Positions 24,780 to 34,348 of a stretch of 64,000 bases of DNA are shown in pieces. The position numbers and the translations under genes were made by a program. This DNA comes from Actinostola sp. cb2023 (Eukaryota > Cnidaria > Anthozoa > Actiniaria > Actinostolidae): assembly GCA_033675265.1 (NCBI GenBank), contig JAUJYZ010000989.1:1-64000 (forward strand), given 5' to 3'. The notes under the pieces were generated by a model that saw nothing but the letters and a program-made list of their open reading frames with translations, searched no databases and was not told the DNA's origin. The number at the start of each line of letters is the position of its first letter. The stretch's first letter is position 1.

Positions 24780-25892
24780 ATGGCTGCTGAACTGAACACA
24801 ACAGTTTCAAACTACACCAACAGTTCTCTATCAAATCACAGCGGAAATCTAGACGCGCAAGATGTAAACTCAATCGTAGTTATGTTTTTCCTGGCTGTTC
24901 AAGGTTGCATTGTAGTGCTGATTAACGCCTTGGTCATCTTTCTCATTGCACGAAATCGCTCGCTGCAGACTGTCACAAATCTATGTCTCGGAAGTCTCGC
25001 GATCTCAGACATGTTAACTGGACTGTTTGTCATACCGTTAATAATATCTTGCAATGCGCCGGGTACAGCGTATAATTTTGGTACATGTTTATCTATGGAA
25101 CTTGGTAACCGATTCCTTGCCATCTCCACCATACTACATCTATTGGTAATCACGTGTGAGCGTTACCACACCATCGTCTTTTCGCGAGCCGCGTTAACTC
25201 ACTCGTCCATCACCATCGCTGAGAGTTTTGTAGGCCTGCCTGTGTTATGGGCCTTTGCGCTGATGGCATCGTTGGTGCAACTTTTTTGGATTTTTGATCC
25301 CGACGAAGAAACCAAACGACGGGCTACCATCGCGTACGATCTGATTGTCCTTTCAGTGCTTGTACTGTTGCCACTTGTAATCATGCTTGTTGCTTATACC
25401 CATATCTTCTACGTCCTAAGGAAACAAGTCGCCAAGATAAAACGAGATCTCAGACATATTAGTGAACGTATTCTAGAAAGGCATAGGTGGAAAGAGAAGA
25501 GAGTCCTGCTCATCTACGGAGCTATGATTCTAGTCTACCTGACCGCATGGTTTAACTACTTCTTCATGGCATTACAAGACGACTTGAACAACACCGAGGA
25601 ACAACCATCTTCAATGCCATTTTGGGCCAACATAATTCTGTTATTCTTGAAGAACAGTACGGGGATATTAAATCCCATTTTGTACACATTTCTTAAACAG
25701 GATTTTAGAAACGCACGTAAGAAGTTACATCTTTGTGCGCCGAAAGAAGTTAGAAGACTCGGCCGAAATGCACCGACTGAATCAGCGACTGATTTCCCTG
25801 CCACTGTTGTTGTTTATAGAAAAGGTTTCAGCCAGGTCAGTTACTGTGGTTTTCAAGAACAGCTACATCATGAACATGAAAGCCAGACGTAA
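24780..25892 (+). CDS. Class A (rhodopsin-like) G protein-coupled receptor, orphan
   Basis: A 370-residue single-exon receptor of the plasma membrane. The N-terminus (about 30 residues) has several N-x-S/T glycosylation sites and no obvious signal peptide. Seven hydrophobic segments follow. TM1 carries INALVIFLI (N1.50) and TM2 LAISDML (D2.50). A Cys before TM3 (NFGTCLS) could pair with an ECL2 cysteine, though I see none in ECL2. TM3 ends ERY, a conservative form of DRY. TM7 has NPILY (NPxxY). TM6 reads LTAWFNYF, so the usual CWxP proline is missing. A long basic third loop (about residues 214-240) could bind G protein. TM7 has a lysine one position off the retinal lysine of opsins, so it is not an opsin. 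Ligand unknown. Intronless class A receptors are common in cnidarians. First ATG chosen; the protein looks complete. Confidence 0.93.
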   Translation: MAAELNTTVSNYTNSSLSNHSGNLDAQDVNSIVVMFFLAVQGCIVVLINALVIFLIARNRSLQTVTNLCLGSLAISDMLTGLFVIPLIISCNAPGTAYNFGTCLSMELGNRFLAISTILHLLVITCERYHTIVFSRAALTHSSITIAESFVGLPVLWAFALMASLVQLFWIFDPDEETKRRATIAYDLIVLSVLVLLPLVIMLVAYTHIFYVLRKQVAKIKRDLRHISERILERHRWKEKRVLLIYGAMILVYLTAWFNYFFMALQDDLNNTEEQPSSMPFWANIILLFLKNSTGILNPILYTFLKQDFRNARKKLHLCAPKEVRRLGRNAPTESATDFPATVVVYRKGFSQVSYCGFQEQLHHEHESQT

Positions 25893-26117
25893 CTCTGTGG
25901 GCCAAAGCAAGAACATAATGGATGGCAAAATGTTTTCAAAATATATATATTTTAATTTACTTTTTATTCAATTCAAAATTTTTGTGTTCAAATATATTTT
26001 TTTTTCCATTCAAATATTTTTTTTCCATTCAAACTAAAATGTTGATCTATCGATATAAAGCCGGAGAACAAGAAATGTAGTATCATCCACAAAGCTATGT
26101 TTACTCTAGAAAGAAAT

Positions 26118-26128
26118 GATATCAATAA
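26118..26128 (+). terminator. Possible polyadenylation signal of the GPCR gene
   Basis: AATAAA within TATCAATAAATGG lies about 230 nt past the GPCR stop codon. It is the first canonical hexamer I see downstream on this strand. Confidence 0.35.
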
Positions 26129-26530
26129 ATGGCACAATTTTCCAGTGGTACGTTTCAGTACTTTTAGGGGAAATCCGGCAAAAACGCCGAATTAGTAAGT
26201 CTTCCTGTCTCGCTACAAGCAAAGTACAACTGATATTAATTATTATTATTATTATATACTGAATACGGATTGGCTCGTATGCTAATCAATATAAATACTT
26301 TTAGCGGAAACAAAAATCAACTCAGTAATCACGACATCAACGCCCAGTCCGGGGTGCGTTTCAGGCGAAAACTAGTGTTACTGATGACATACAGATCTGA
26401 TTTAGACGAACAATATTTACTCGTGATGATATGATCTTATGGGACTTTAGAACCTGGACAAATTGAGAAATGAAGCATCACGTATTTGAATGGCCTTTGA
26501 TCAAGGTATGCCATGGCGCCGTATTGCTTC

Positions 26531-26913
26531 CCCGGGGGGGGGTACTCCCCTATATACGCTATACGGGTATGTGCCACGGGATAGGGTATGGTTTTTGAGC
26601 TCCCAGGTCTGGGGTAGGGTATCGTTTTTTGCCTTTTTAGGCTGGGATCGGGTACGTTTTGGTCTGGTATAGGGTATGGTTTCCGCAATAACGCCACTAT
26701 CAGTCGCTATCAATTTACATATCCCTTTAGCACGCTTTCAATCTGGATAGGGTATACATTTTTAAGCTTTAGTCTGGGATAGGGTGTACATTTTAAAGCT
26801 TTAGTCTGGGATAGGGTATGGAAAATCAAAATTTTAGGTCTGGGATAGGGTCAGGGTTTTGAGGTGTCCGCGGCACACCCCTACCCAAAAATACCCTTAG
26901 TGCCCCCCCCGGG
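26531..26913. mobile_element. GC-ended MITE with 8-bp target duplication
   Basis: Ends CCCGGGGGGGG... and ...CCCCCCCCGGG, bordered by the direct repeat ATTGCTTC (26523-26530 and 26914-26921). The interior is a tandem array of units around GGGATAGGGTATGG. The open frames at 26437-26713 are artefacts of this repeat. Confidence 0.8.
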
Positions 26914-27435
26914 ATTGCTTCTTAGAGCGGCCTATTAATAACAGAGACTATAGCGGTTAAACTAGTAGAGACTGATAGGGACCCAGAGGAGGTTGGACAC
27001 TTATCACGTGATTCGCTCGACCAATCAAAATTACCCATTTAAGGTCGCTCTTGTGTGACAATTATTCATTTGAAAATTCTTACAGACAGTAAATAAGCAA
27101 TTTTTCAATCGTATCCAGTAAAAAGTCTATAGTGTATCTCTTCAAAATCAATGTTTATGTATCAAAGAATCAAAATATCGTAATATAATAGAAAAGAAAG
27201 TAACATTTTCAGTAAAATTTTGCCATCATTTTCAGCCCGACGTAGTCAATCGATAAAAATCGATATCGATTTGCCAATCGATAAAAATCAAGTGATTGTT
27301 ATCGATTTTTAACGGAAATCGGTAAAAATCGATGAAGAAAAAAAGTGTGATATCGATTTTTATCGATTTTTAACTGTTTGCTGTTTTCGCGTAGGTAATA
27401 ACGTGTTAAATATAATCTGATTGATTATAAGATAG

Positions 27436-27580
27436 TAGAGTGCAATTTAGAAAAGCGTGAAATAGTACTAACTTTAAATAGTACTAAATAGTGATATTTC
27501 TATTGTTTTCTATTGTTTCATTAGTGCTATTTAGTACTAATTAGTTATTTAGTTTTCAAGCTTTTCTAATTTGCACTCTA
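27436..27580. mobile_element. Small foldback MITE nested in the 27.2-28.9-kb element
   Basis: TAGAGTGCAATTTAGAAAAGC on the left is inverted at the right. The loop carries TAGTACTAAATAGTG, a motif seen again near 59370. Confidence 0.7.
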
Positions 27581-28574
27581 CAATGCTATTTAGTATAAAC
27601 TCAACCAAACTAATATTGGCAACTGCAACTTCTTTTATTTTAAAATCAATATTTAAATGTTCGTCAAGTATCAAAATGACTGATACGGAAAAAAATCGTA
27701 GACTGCAAAACAGCCCCTACTAGCTTATTCGCTCCGTCGAGAACATCCGCGAGTGTGACAGAATATAGCCCTGGGTTCCCGAGGATGCGTCGAGAAGAGC
27801 TGAAGTTCGATCGAACAAGTTGAGCCTCTCACACTGGCAAACATATCCTGCTTGTTTTACAAGGGTTGGGAGAGCAATCCCCTCACTCCCCTCTCGTCTT
27901 GCCTCATTCTCTCTTGCCTCACTTCAACTCTTCTCAAAGGAGTTTCGCGAAGAAGTAGGGACTCTTTTGCAGTCTAGAAAATTGATAAATGACGTAAATC
28001 GATAAAAAACGATAAATCACGTCAATCGATAAAAATCGATATTAAAGAAAACTAGACGCTCTACTAGCGTGAACTTGGGCTTCTTAATAAAGCTGTTTTG
28101 ATAGATTTTAAATGTGAAACCTAATAGCTTGTATCATCCGATACAGAAATAGTTTTAGCCTACATGTATTACTTGCAGAATTTAAGTCACTCGTTGCGTG
28201 ACTCAGTAGAGCATGCATACGTAATTAGCTTCAACATTCACACTCCTAGCTGACAGCTGCATGGCGAAGCACATTTCGATTACCTTGCAAGAAACGATTT
28301 CACAAACTGGCTCAATAAAATTACGATCGAGTCCTTACTAAGCCACAGACATCTGTTAGAAATACACTTTCAGACAGAATTGCAAGGCCAAAATGTATTC
28401 TCTAGGATATTTGCATATTTACTAAGCAGTATTAATGAACGACTCGACTGGCTCGAGCAAGGGAGCACGGCAAAATCCTTTTTGAATGCTGCTGATTTGA
28501 TTTATCGTTACGTACGTACGTCTGCCATCTTGAATTTCGTTGATAAGCTGCTGACCACAACTTCTGTATACTCA

Positions 28575-28605
<31 letters not shown>

Positions 28606-28606
28606 G
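28575..28606 (+). pseudogene. U6 snRNA fragment
   Basis: A 32-nt stretch containing TTGGAACGATACAGAGAAGA then TTAGCATG matches the invariant central part of eukaryotic U6 snRNA, including the ACAGAGA box that pairs with the 5' splice site. The 5' stem-loop and the 3' half with the internal stem-loop are absent. Upstream ATACT is close to U6 but has a CA insertion. This is a truncated, non-functional copy embedded in transposon sequence. The match was recognised from memory of U6, not from an alignment. Confidence 0.8.
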
Positions 28607-28641
28607 CGCATGCGCTATGGTGACCACTTGCAGATTTGGCG

Positions 28642-28709
28642 CAACCTCGTCCCCAGGGCCCTCTCTTTTCGCAAAATGGCGAGAAGAGAGGGCCCTGGGG
28701 ACGAGGTTG
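28642..28709. mobile_element. 68-bp perfect foldback with 9-bp target duplication
   Basis: The arms CAACCTCGTCCCCAGGGCCC... are an almost perfect hairpin around AAAAT. GATTTGGCG borders it directly on both sides (28633-28641 and 28710-28718). A 9-bp duplication is typical of Mutator-like elements. Confidence 0.82.
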
Positions 28710-29539
28710 GATTTGGCGTAGAAACACCACGACGACGTCGACCACCTAACCGTCTGTAATCTTAGACTTGTTTTAAGTAAAAAGTGTGATATCGATTTTT
28801 ACCGATTGATCGATACAAATCGATATCAATGAATTCAAGGATATCGATTTTTACCGATTTATCGATTGGCAAATCGATATCGATTTTTATCGATTGACTA
28901 CGTCGGGTTTTCAGTCATGTCGGAAACTTCTAGCTGAGACGAACAAAGTATGTATTTTCAAACCATGTAAAATCACATATCATTAGAAAATAATCCAACA
29001 ATTTTTACATATCTAGAAAGTTCAATAACTAATATATGATTTTGAGTGGTCGGCCCCCCTCGACCCCTCAACAGTTTCGGAGATACAGAGATTTTAAAAT
29101 TGGGAATTTTACGGGTCAGTAAGAAAATGGCGCCACGTTCGGATCGTCTCGACAAACTTCCGAGTGATATATTGCGTTTCAGTATCCTAGAAAAAACGAT
29201 GTAGTACACTATGTGTCTGGCAGGTATGAAGGATATTTAAAAATCCTCGAAGCGATCCCATGTGTAGTCTTATGCAGTCACGCAACGCTCCGAAGCCTCA
29301 AAAGCAAAAGCCTGAAAAGCGGTGTTCCGACATCTAAAAAAGTCTTGTTTCAGTCTGAGTTAAAACCAAAATACATCTGAGTTAACTTCTTGTTCTTCGA
29401 GAGCGTTCATAGCCACTATAATTGAGTTTGGAGTTCCTCCGTGAGCTCCTGTCTTCACGACGGTTTGACATCAACTGAATAATTTTGAATATTACCCATG
29501 ATTCTCCGCGCGGTAGTGACCAACCTCCTCTGATCTGAG

Positions 29540-29790
29540 ACTGTGCCGGTGTATAGACAGGTACTAGCGGTATAGTACTTGTTAGGGACTAGCGGTTCCT
29601 CGGTAGAGATTGCTAGGGACTTGCGGTTAAACTAGTAGTCGAGACTGATAGGGACTAGCGGTTAAACTAGTAGTCGAGACTGATAGGGACTAGCAGCTAG
29701 ACAGGGACTAGCGGTTAAACTAGTAGAGACTGCGTCGGTGTATAAACAGGGACTAGCGGTTAAACTAGTAAAGCCGGACTAATAGATGTT
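29540..29790. repeat. Imperfect minisatellite, about 35-bp unit
   Basis: Repeats of GGGACTAGCGGTTAAACTAG with AGAGACTGATA spacers. Related units at about 26937-26980 lie on the other side of the nested transposon. Confidence 0.75.
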
Positions 29791-30558
29791 GACGTCCAAC
29801 TGACGTATATGGAATGAAAAAGGGGGAGCACCGGTTTCGTTTTCGCATGAATTATGGGGGAGGGGATACCACAGTGTAAGATGTGATGTCTGAAGCGGGA
29901 CACTTCAAGCCGGAAGAGGCTAAATTTTCCGCATTTAGTTTATATTTTGATGCTAATCCTAAACGGCTGTTGACGGGTGTAGCTCTTTGACCTTCTTACA
30001 GAGTGACCACCCACTGACGCAGGGGATTTGCCTCTGCAAAGCACCACTGATCAAATTAAAGTTCGTTTCGTGATACGTTTTGATAAATTATAATAATACT
30101 TAAATTCTCCCCTGCTGTAGGGCTTTTCAGAATCCAGCTATACAACGAAATGATATCATTATAGAATATTAATAATAAAATATAAACTTTGAAATATGTT
30201 TCATGGAAAGAAAAGTATTCTAAAAATAATTTGTATAGTATTATATAAGCCTATTTGCCAGAAAATGTATTTATTTCCTGAAGTTTCACTAATCAGTAAC
30301 TCGGACTTGAAGACTCGTCCACCATGTTATCTTCAAACAGGCTGTGTTGACCCCTATGACGTCACTTCCGCTTCTTTCTGGTTTTCTCAATTTCCGTTTT
30401 TGCGATGCTTTTTCGATTATTTCCAAAAGACTATTCAAGTTATTTAAAAACGTAGGTTTACCTGCAGCTGAACGATAAAAAGGTGTCTGCAACATATTCT
30501 TATTTCTGGCATTGCGAAATTATTATTTCGATCTTATCTTAAACTTCTCAGATAGATA
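29791..30558. other. Non-coding stretch
   Basis: No gene recognised. Short frames at 30196 and 30289 have no domains. Confidence 0.4.
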
Positions 30559-30873
30559 CCTTGGGGCAGGAGCCCATAAGTAGGAGCATCATGCCTCCCC
30601 TTTCCCCTTCTCCTCTCCCTCCCCTTTTAGCCTGAAACTCAGGTTATGGCATCTAGTATTAAAATCTGTCACGGCGTTCAGTGAACAAGTTTGGCTATTT
30701 TTAGAACACGGAATTGACCAATCACTGTTGCTGCAAATTAACGAGTTGCTGCAAATAAATGCTACAAATAAAACCGGAAGTGCAGTGTCAATTTCGTGAA
30801 ATCGTGTTCTAAAAATAGCCAAACTTGTTCAAACGCCGTGACATAGACCGCTCTACTTATGGGCTCCTCAAAG
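30559..30873. mobile_element. Foldback MITE, about 315 bp
   Basis: The left arm contains GGAGCCCATAAGTAG, CACGGCGTT and TTTGGCTATTTTTAGAACAC. All three recur inverted in the right arm, with a C/T-rich insert (30594-30630) only on the left. Confidence 0.78.
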
Positions 30874-33800
30874 TTTTAACATACTCAGTGTCCACTGGCA
30901 ACCAATCTAACTGCTTTACGGTGTTATATGTTCAAATTTCTTAGTGTAGGTTCGTGAGTACTCCCTGCAGCAAAGTTTTGCACGTTCTGTAATTTAATAT
31001 TTTTCCTTTTTCGGTCTGGTTAGTTATCAGTTAATATCAGTTTACCTGTTGCTCACACTCCGCTAATCCTATACTCTTCCTTGACAGTTTGACACCAGTT
31101 CCGACCGCTCCTAACATGTATTTTTTTGTCGGCGTTTCTTCGAAAATATCACTGAAAGTCATCCAGGCGTTCCTTGCTTGAGCAGAGGGGATCGAAGAGA
31201 TTGGGACGAGGAGAATTCCTTCTTCTCTTCCCGGTCAACGCATAAATATCCAATATTAGAGTGAAACTGCAGTACTAAATGGAAGCAAAATATGTTTATT
31301 GTTGTCTATTGGTGCTAAATATATAATACTCTTTCTCAGACTGACAAAAATAAACAGACAAGAGGTTTATAAATTATTATTTGACGGACCATGAGTTCAT
31401 CAGTGAAAACTGTTAAATGTACCCTCGTGAAATAAAGTTTATTATTATTATTATTATTTTAATTTTTTTAGTTGTCGATTAAATTGAAAGCTACTTCATG
31501 ATCTATAATTATTTCTAACAAAAACTGAAGCGTTAATTGTCTAACTAGATTCGTGATTTGTTCAAAAAACAAGCACAGACAAACTCCTGTTTATTTCACT
31601 TCCCATTATTAAATGCAGGGTCAAAAGGTTAATATATCGAATAAACCAGCAGACAATTACAGCTACATCCTCATCTGATATACAACCCTCAATTCACAGG
31701 AAATTTACACGTCACGTGCATAACCGGTTCCGCAAATCGCAACCATCCAATCCCGGCCACCCTAAATCAAACTCTGTTCCTTCTTTGTCCAACCCAAAGT
31801 TCAAGTTCAAAAACGCGCTTTCACATATTCGGAAGCCACGCCACAGGTCACAAACATATATTCAGAGGCTGGTTATTTTAGTGCTCGGTCAGCTTTGTTT
31901 ACCTCTCAGCTCCTTCATTTCTCCTTCTTCACGAATTTCTATATAAATCTACTGTTCCCACTATTACCGGGTGGTTTCCCCCTTAATCAATATGGATATA
32001 GAGTTGCTTCAGTTGCTTCATTTGGATTACTTCTCTAAACGGTTTATGTTGAGTACCAGAGGTGAGTGGGAGTTTGAAAACATCTATTTTATCATATCGT
32101 CAACAGTTGTGAACGTGGAGGCGGGATGTGCCGCTGAACCATGACCGTTTCAGTGCAAAACAAAACCCAGTTGTAATCGTTAAACGACATGCACAGAAAC
32201 TGACCGGACTGGTTTCTGGCATTAATTCCGCAGTTAGAATAGTTAGATAGACACATATATACATAGAGAGCGACGTGACACTTGACAGACAAACTTGCGG
32301 CTCATGAATAACAATGAATTATTACTCTGTTTCAGTGTATTATCATCAACGTCGTCCGATCGTATCATCATAGAGTACATACAATATATCCATGCCGGGA
32401 AAACTAAATAGTACAAAATAACACTAATTCCGTAAACAATGGAAAACAAAGGATTTCAGTGTACTATTTAGTTTATACTAAGTTGTTTCATGGTTTTAGT
32501 GTTTGAACTCTAAACAGTTACACTTATCCGATTCTCTACAGAAAACCAGAGTTTTCCAAGCGATCCACGATCCAAGGTTTCCAGAGTCCAGTTCATAGAT
32601 TTACATCAGGTTTATCAAAAGGTCCAGAGTCGTGTGGGGCGTGAATCAAGGCAAAGGTTGATAGACGCAAGAGTAAGGATGATGGTAACGTTCGAAGCAC
32701 AGATTCAAGGTATTCGGGTCTTTGTAGAGAGAACACCCGAGGCTACGGCGATGTTTGGAGACTCGAACGGCCGAGTAGAACTGGCACCAAAGATGGGCAA
32801 ATTGGATTCAAACAAGGTAGGGATGGATTCAAACAAGGTAGGGATATCAGTTGACGATATTTGGAGGGCGGGAAGTGCTTGTACAAATCGACGCACAAAT
32901 GGAAAACTCGACCAGTAGTCATTTGCGCGCACAAATCACTCTAGTACCTCGTACACTTTAGAAAAGACAACTTCAGTAAAAATTTGCAAATGTGGAAAAA
33001 AAAAAAAAATTAAAAAGTGTGAAGCTGTTGACAGTTTGCCAATCCCCCCTGGCGTAAGATATACAAGCCCCCGTATGCTCCCTTGGAAAGACAAGTAGGT
33101 CGACCTTTTACTTTACGCAACGCTAGCTCCGACTGGAGATCAGTTGCAGCGTACGACACCCCCTTTGGAACATTATTATTTAGCGCATTAGCCTGTAATT
33201 CAGTTTAACTGCAAAGGGCTTAAATAAACCAGTTATTATTATTATTATTATGTTTCCTCAACGTCGTTGCAATTTTTTTTCCAGCAATACTTGTCAGTAG
33301 ACCTTGATTCTGTATACCTGTCAGCGCAAGGCAAGCCAGTCTACAAGCTATCAACAGTCGAAGCAGAAAAACGCAATCGTTTTCGAATAGTCGTGGTGAT
33401 CGTGTTTATAGATGGCACACAGTCAAAACCTTACTACAGTCGCTCATTTTTGATTAGAAGTCGTAGGTCCTCTTTCAGGCGCAATTCGTCTTGCCTTACT
33501 CCTTGATACCCCAATAACTTATGTTTATATGAATTGAATGACTAGCTCGTATACAGAGCCAGTGAACTTGTTTATATGTTGTACAGCAAATCCGCAAGCT
33601 TTTGTAAAATCGATGCTTGTGAATGTTTAATAAAATCCACATAGGTATCTTTTGCACTCAGTTTTACGTGTAACTTTATATCGGTAGCATATCCAAGTCA
33701 CAGAATAGTACCCACCCACCTAGTCGTTACTTACCGTACTCTACTGGCAATGGAAGTAAATAATGAAAGCGCGCCTAAGGAGGACGCAAAGGCGCGTTTT

Positions 33801-33990
33801 TCTTCCTCCCTTCCCACTACACACCGCACGAGTAAGAGAAGTGACTGGGTAAGAGTATGCCCAAGTCACGTACAACTGGACACCGAATTTTGTTACAAAA
33901 AGAAGAGATAAATTACTATAAAGAGAAAATTGACGCAATGCGCGTGCATCGACGACACATCCAAATTTGCTGAAAACAAATCATAAGCAT
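30874..33990. other. 3.1-kb gene-free stretch
   Basis: Short ATT microsatellites near 31441 and 33233. Frames of up to 94 codons (32634-32918) lack domains or splice context. No gene supported. Confidence 0.4.
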
Positions 33991-34007
33991 GATGAAATGG
34001 AAATCAA

Positions 34008-34092
34008 GAAGGAAGGGAGGAAGCGAGGAGGGATGGAAGGAAGGGAGGAAGGAAGGAGGGAAGGAAGGAAAGAGGGAGGGAAGGAAGAATGG
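34008..34092. repeat. GGAA/GGGA purine microsatellite
   Basis: About 85 bp of imperfect GGAAGGGA repeats. It yields a spurious proline/serine-rich minus-strand frame. Confidence 0.9.
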
Positions 34093-34318
34093 ATGCATGA
34101 ATTGAAGGAGAAGAATAAACTAAATTGTATGTAAACTACTGGTACTAAAATAAAGTCTATGTCTATATGTCTATGTCTAAGAAAGTACTAGTAAATAATA
34201 ATACATAATATTTGGGGCACAATAAAAATCTTTTTGAGGCATGTACATTTTACCTAGAACACTCAGAATACTTAACCAACATACAAATATTAGAAATAAT
34301 TGTACAATGACTTTATCA

Positions 34319-34348
34319 TCAGAGTTTTTCTGTCATCTCTGGTACAAC
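34319..34348 (-). CDS. ETFA: ETFA exon 13 (C-terminus and stop)
   Basis: 30 nt encoding VVPEMTEKL then TGA, preceded by acceptor TTTGTTTCAG. It lies beyond the 17-bp minisatellite, so intron 12 is about 2.67 kb. No canonical AATAAA was seen just downstream. Confidence 0.92.
   Translation of the reverse strand, partial: VVPEMTEKL

Larger units (their letters stand above)
27236..28907. mobile_element. TIR transposon with 7-bp target duplication, about 1.67 kb
   Basis: TIRs start CCCGACGTAGTCAATCGAT and run about 50 bp, with ATCGATAAAAATCGAT repeated near both ends. TTTTCAG flanks it directly (27229-27235 and 28908-28914). The interior contains a smaller foldback (27436-27580), a U6 fragment and another foldback (28642-28709), but no transposase frame. 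Confidence 0.85.
26984..29532. mobile_element. Outer transposon of a nested pair, about 2.5 kb
   Basis: CAGAGGAGGTTGG followed by ACACT at 26984 is inverted at 29532 (AGTGACCAACCTCCTCTG). It appears inserted in a minisatellite, as GGTTAAACTAGTAGAGACTG units lie on both sides. A second TIR element (27236-28907) sits inside. No transposase or clear target duplication seen. Confidence 0.5.

Noticed and set aside
24780..25892. Opsin
   Set aside because: The TM7 lysine is one position away from the retinal-binding site and other opsin features are missing.
27820..28005. 61-codon frame inside the TIR element as a transposase remnant
   Set aside because: No catalytic motif and no similarity recognised.
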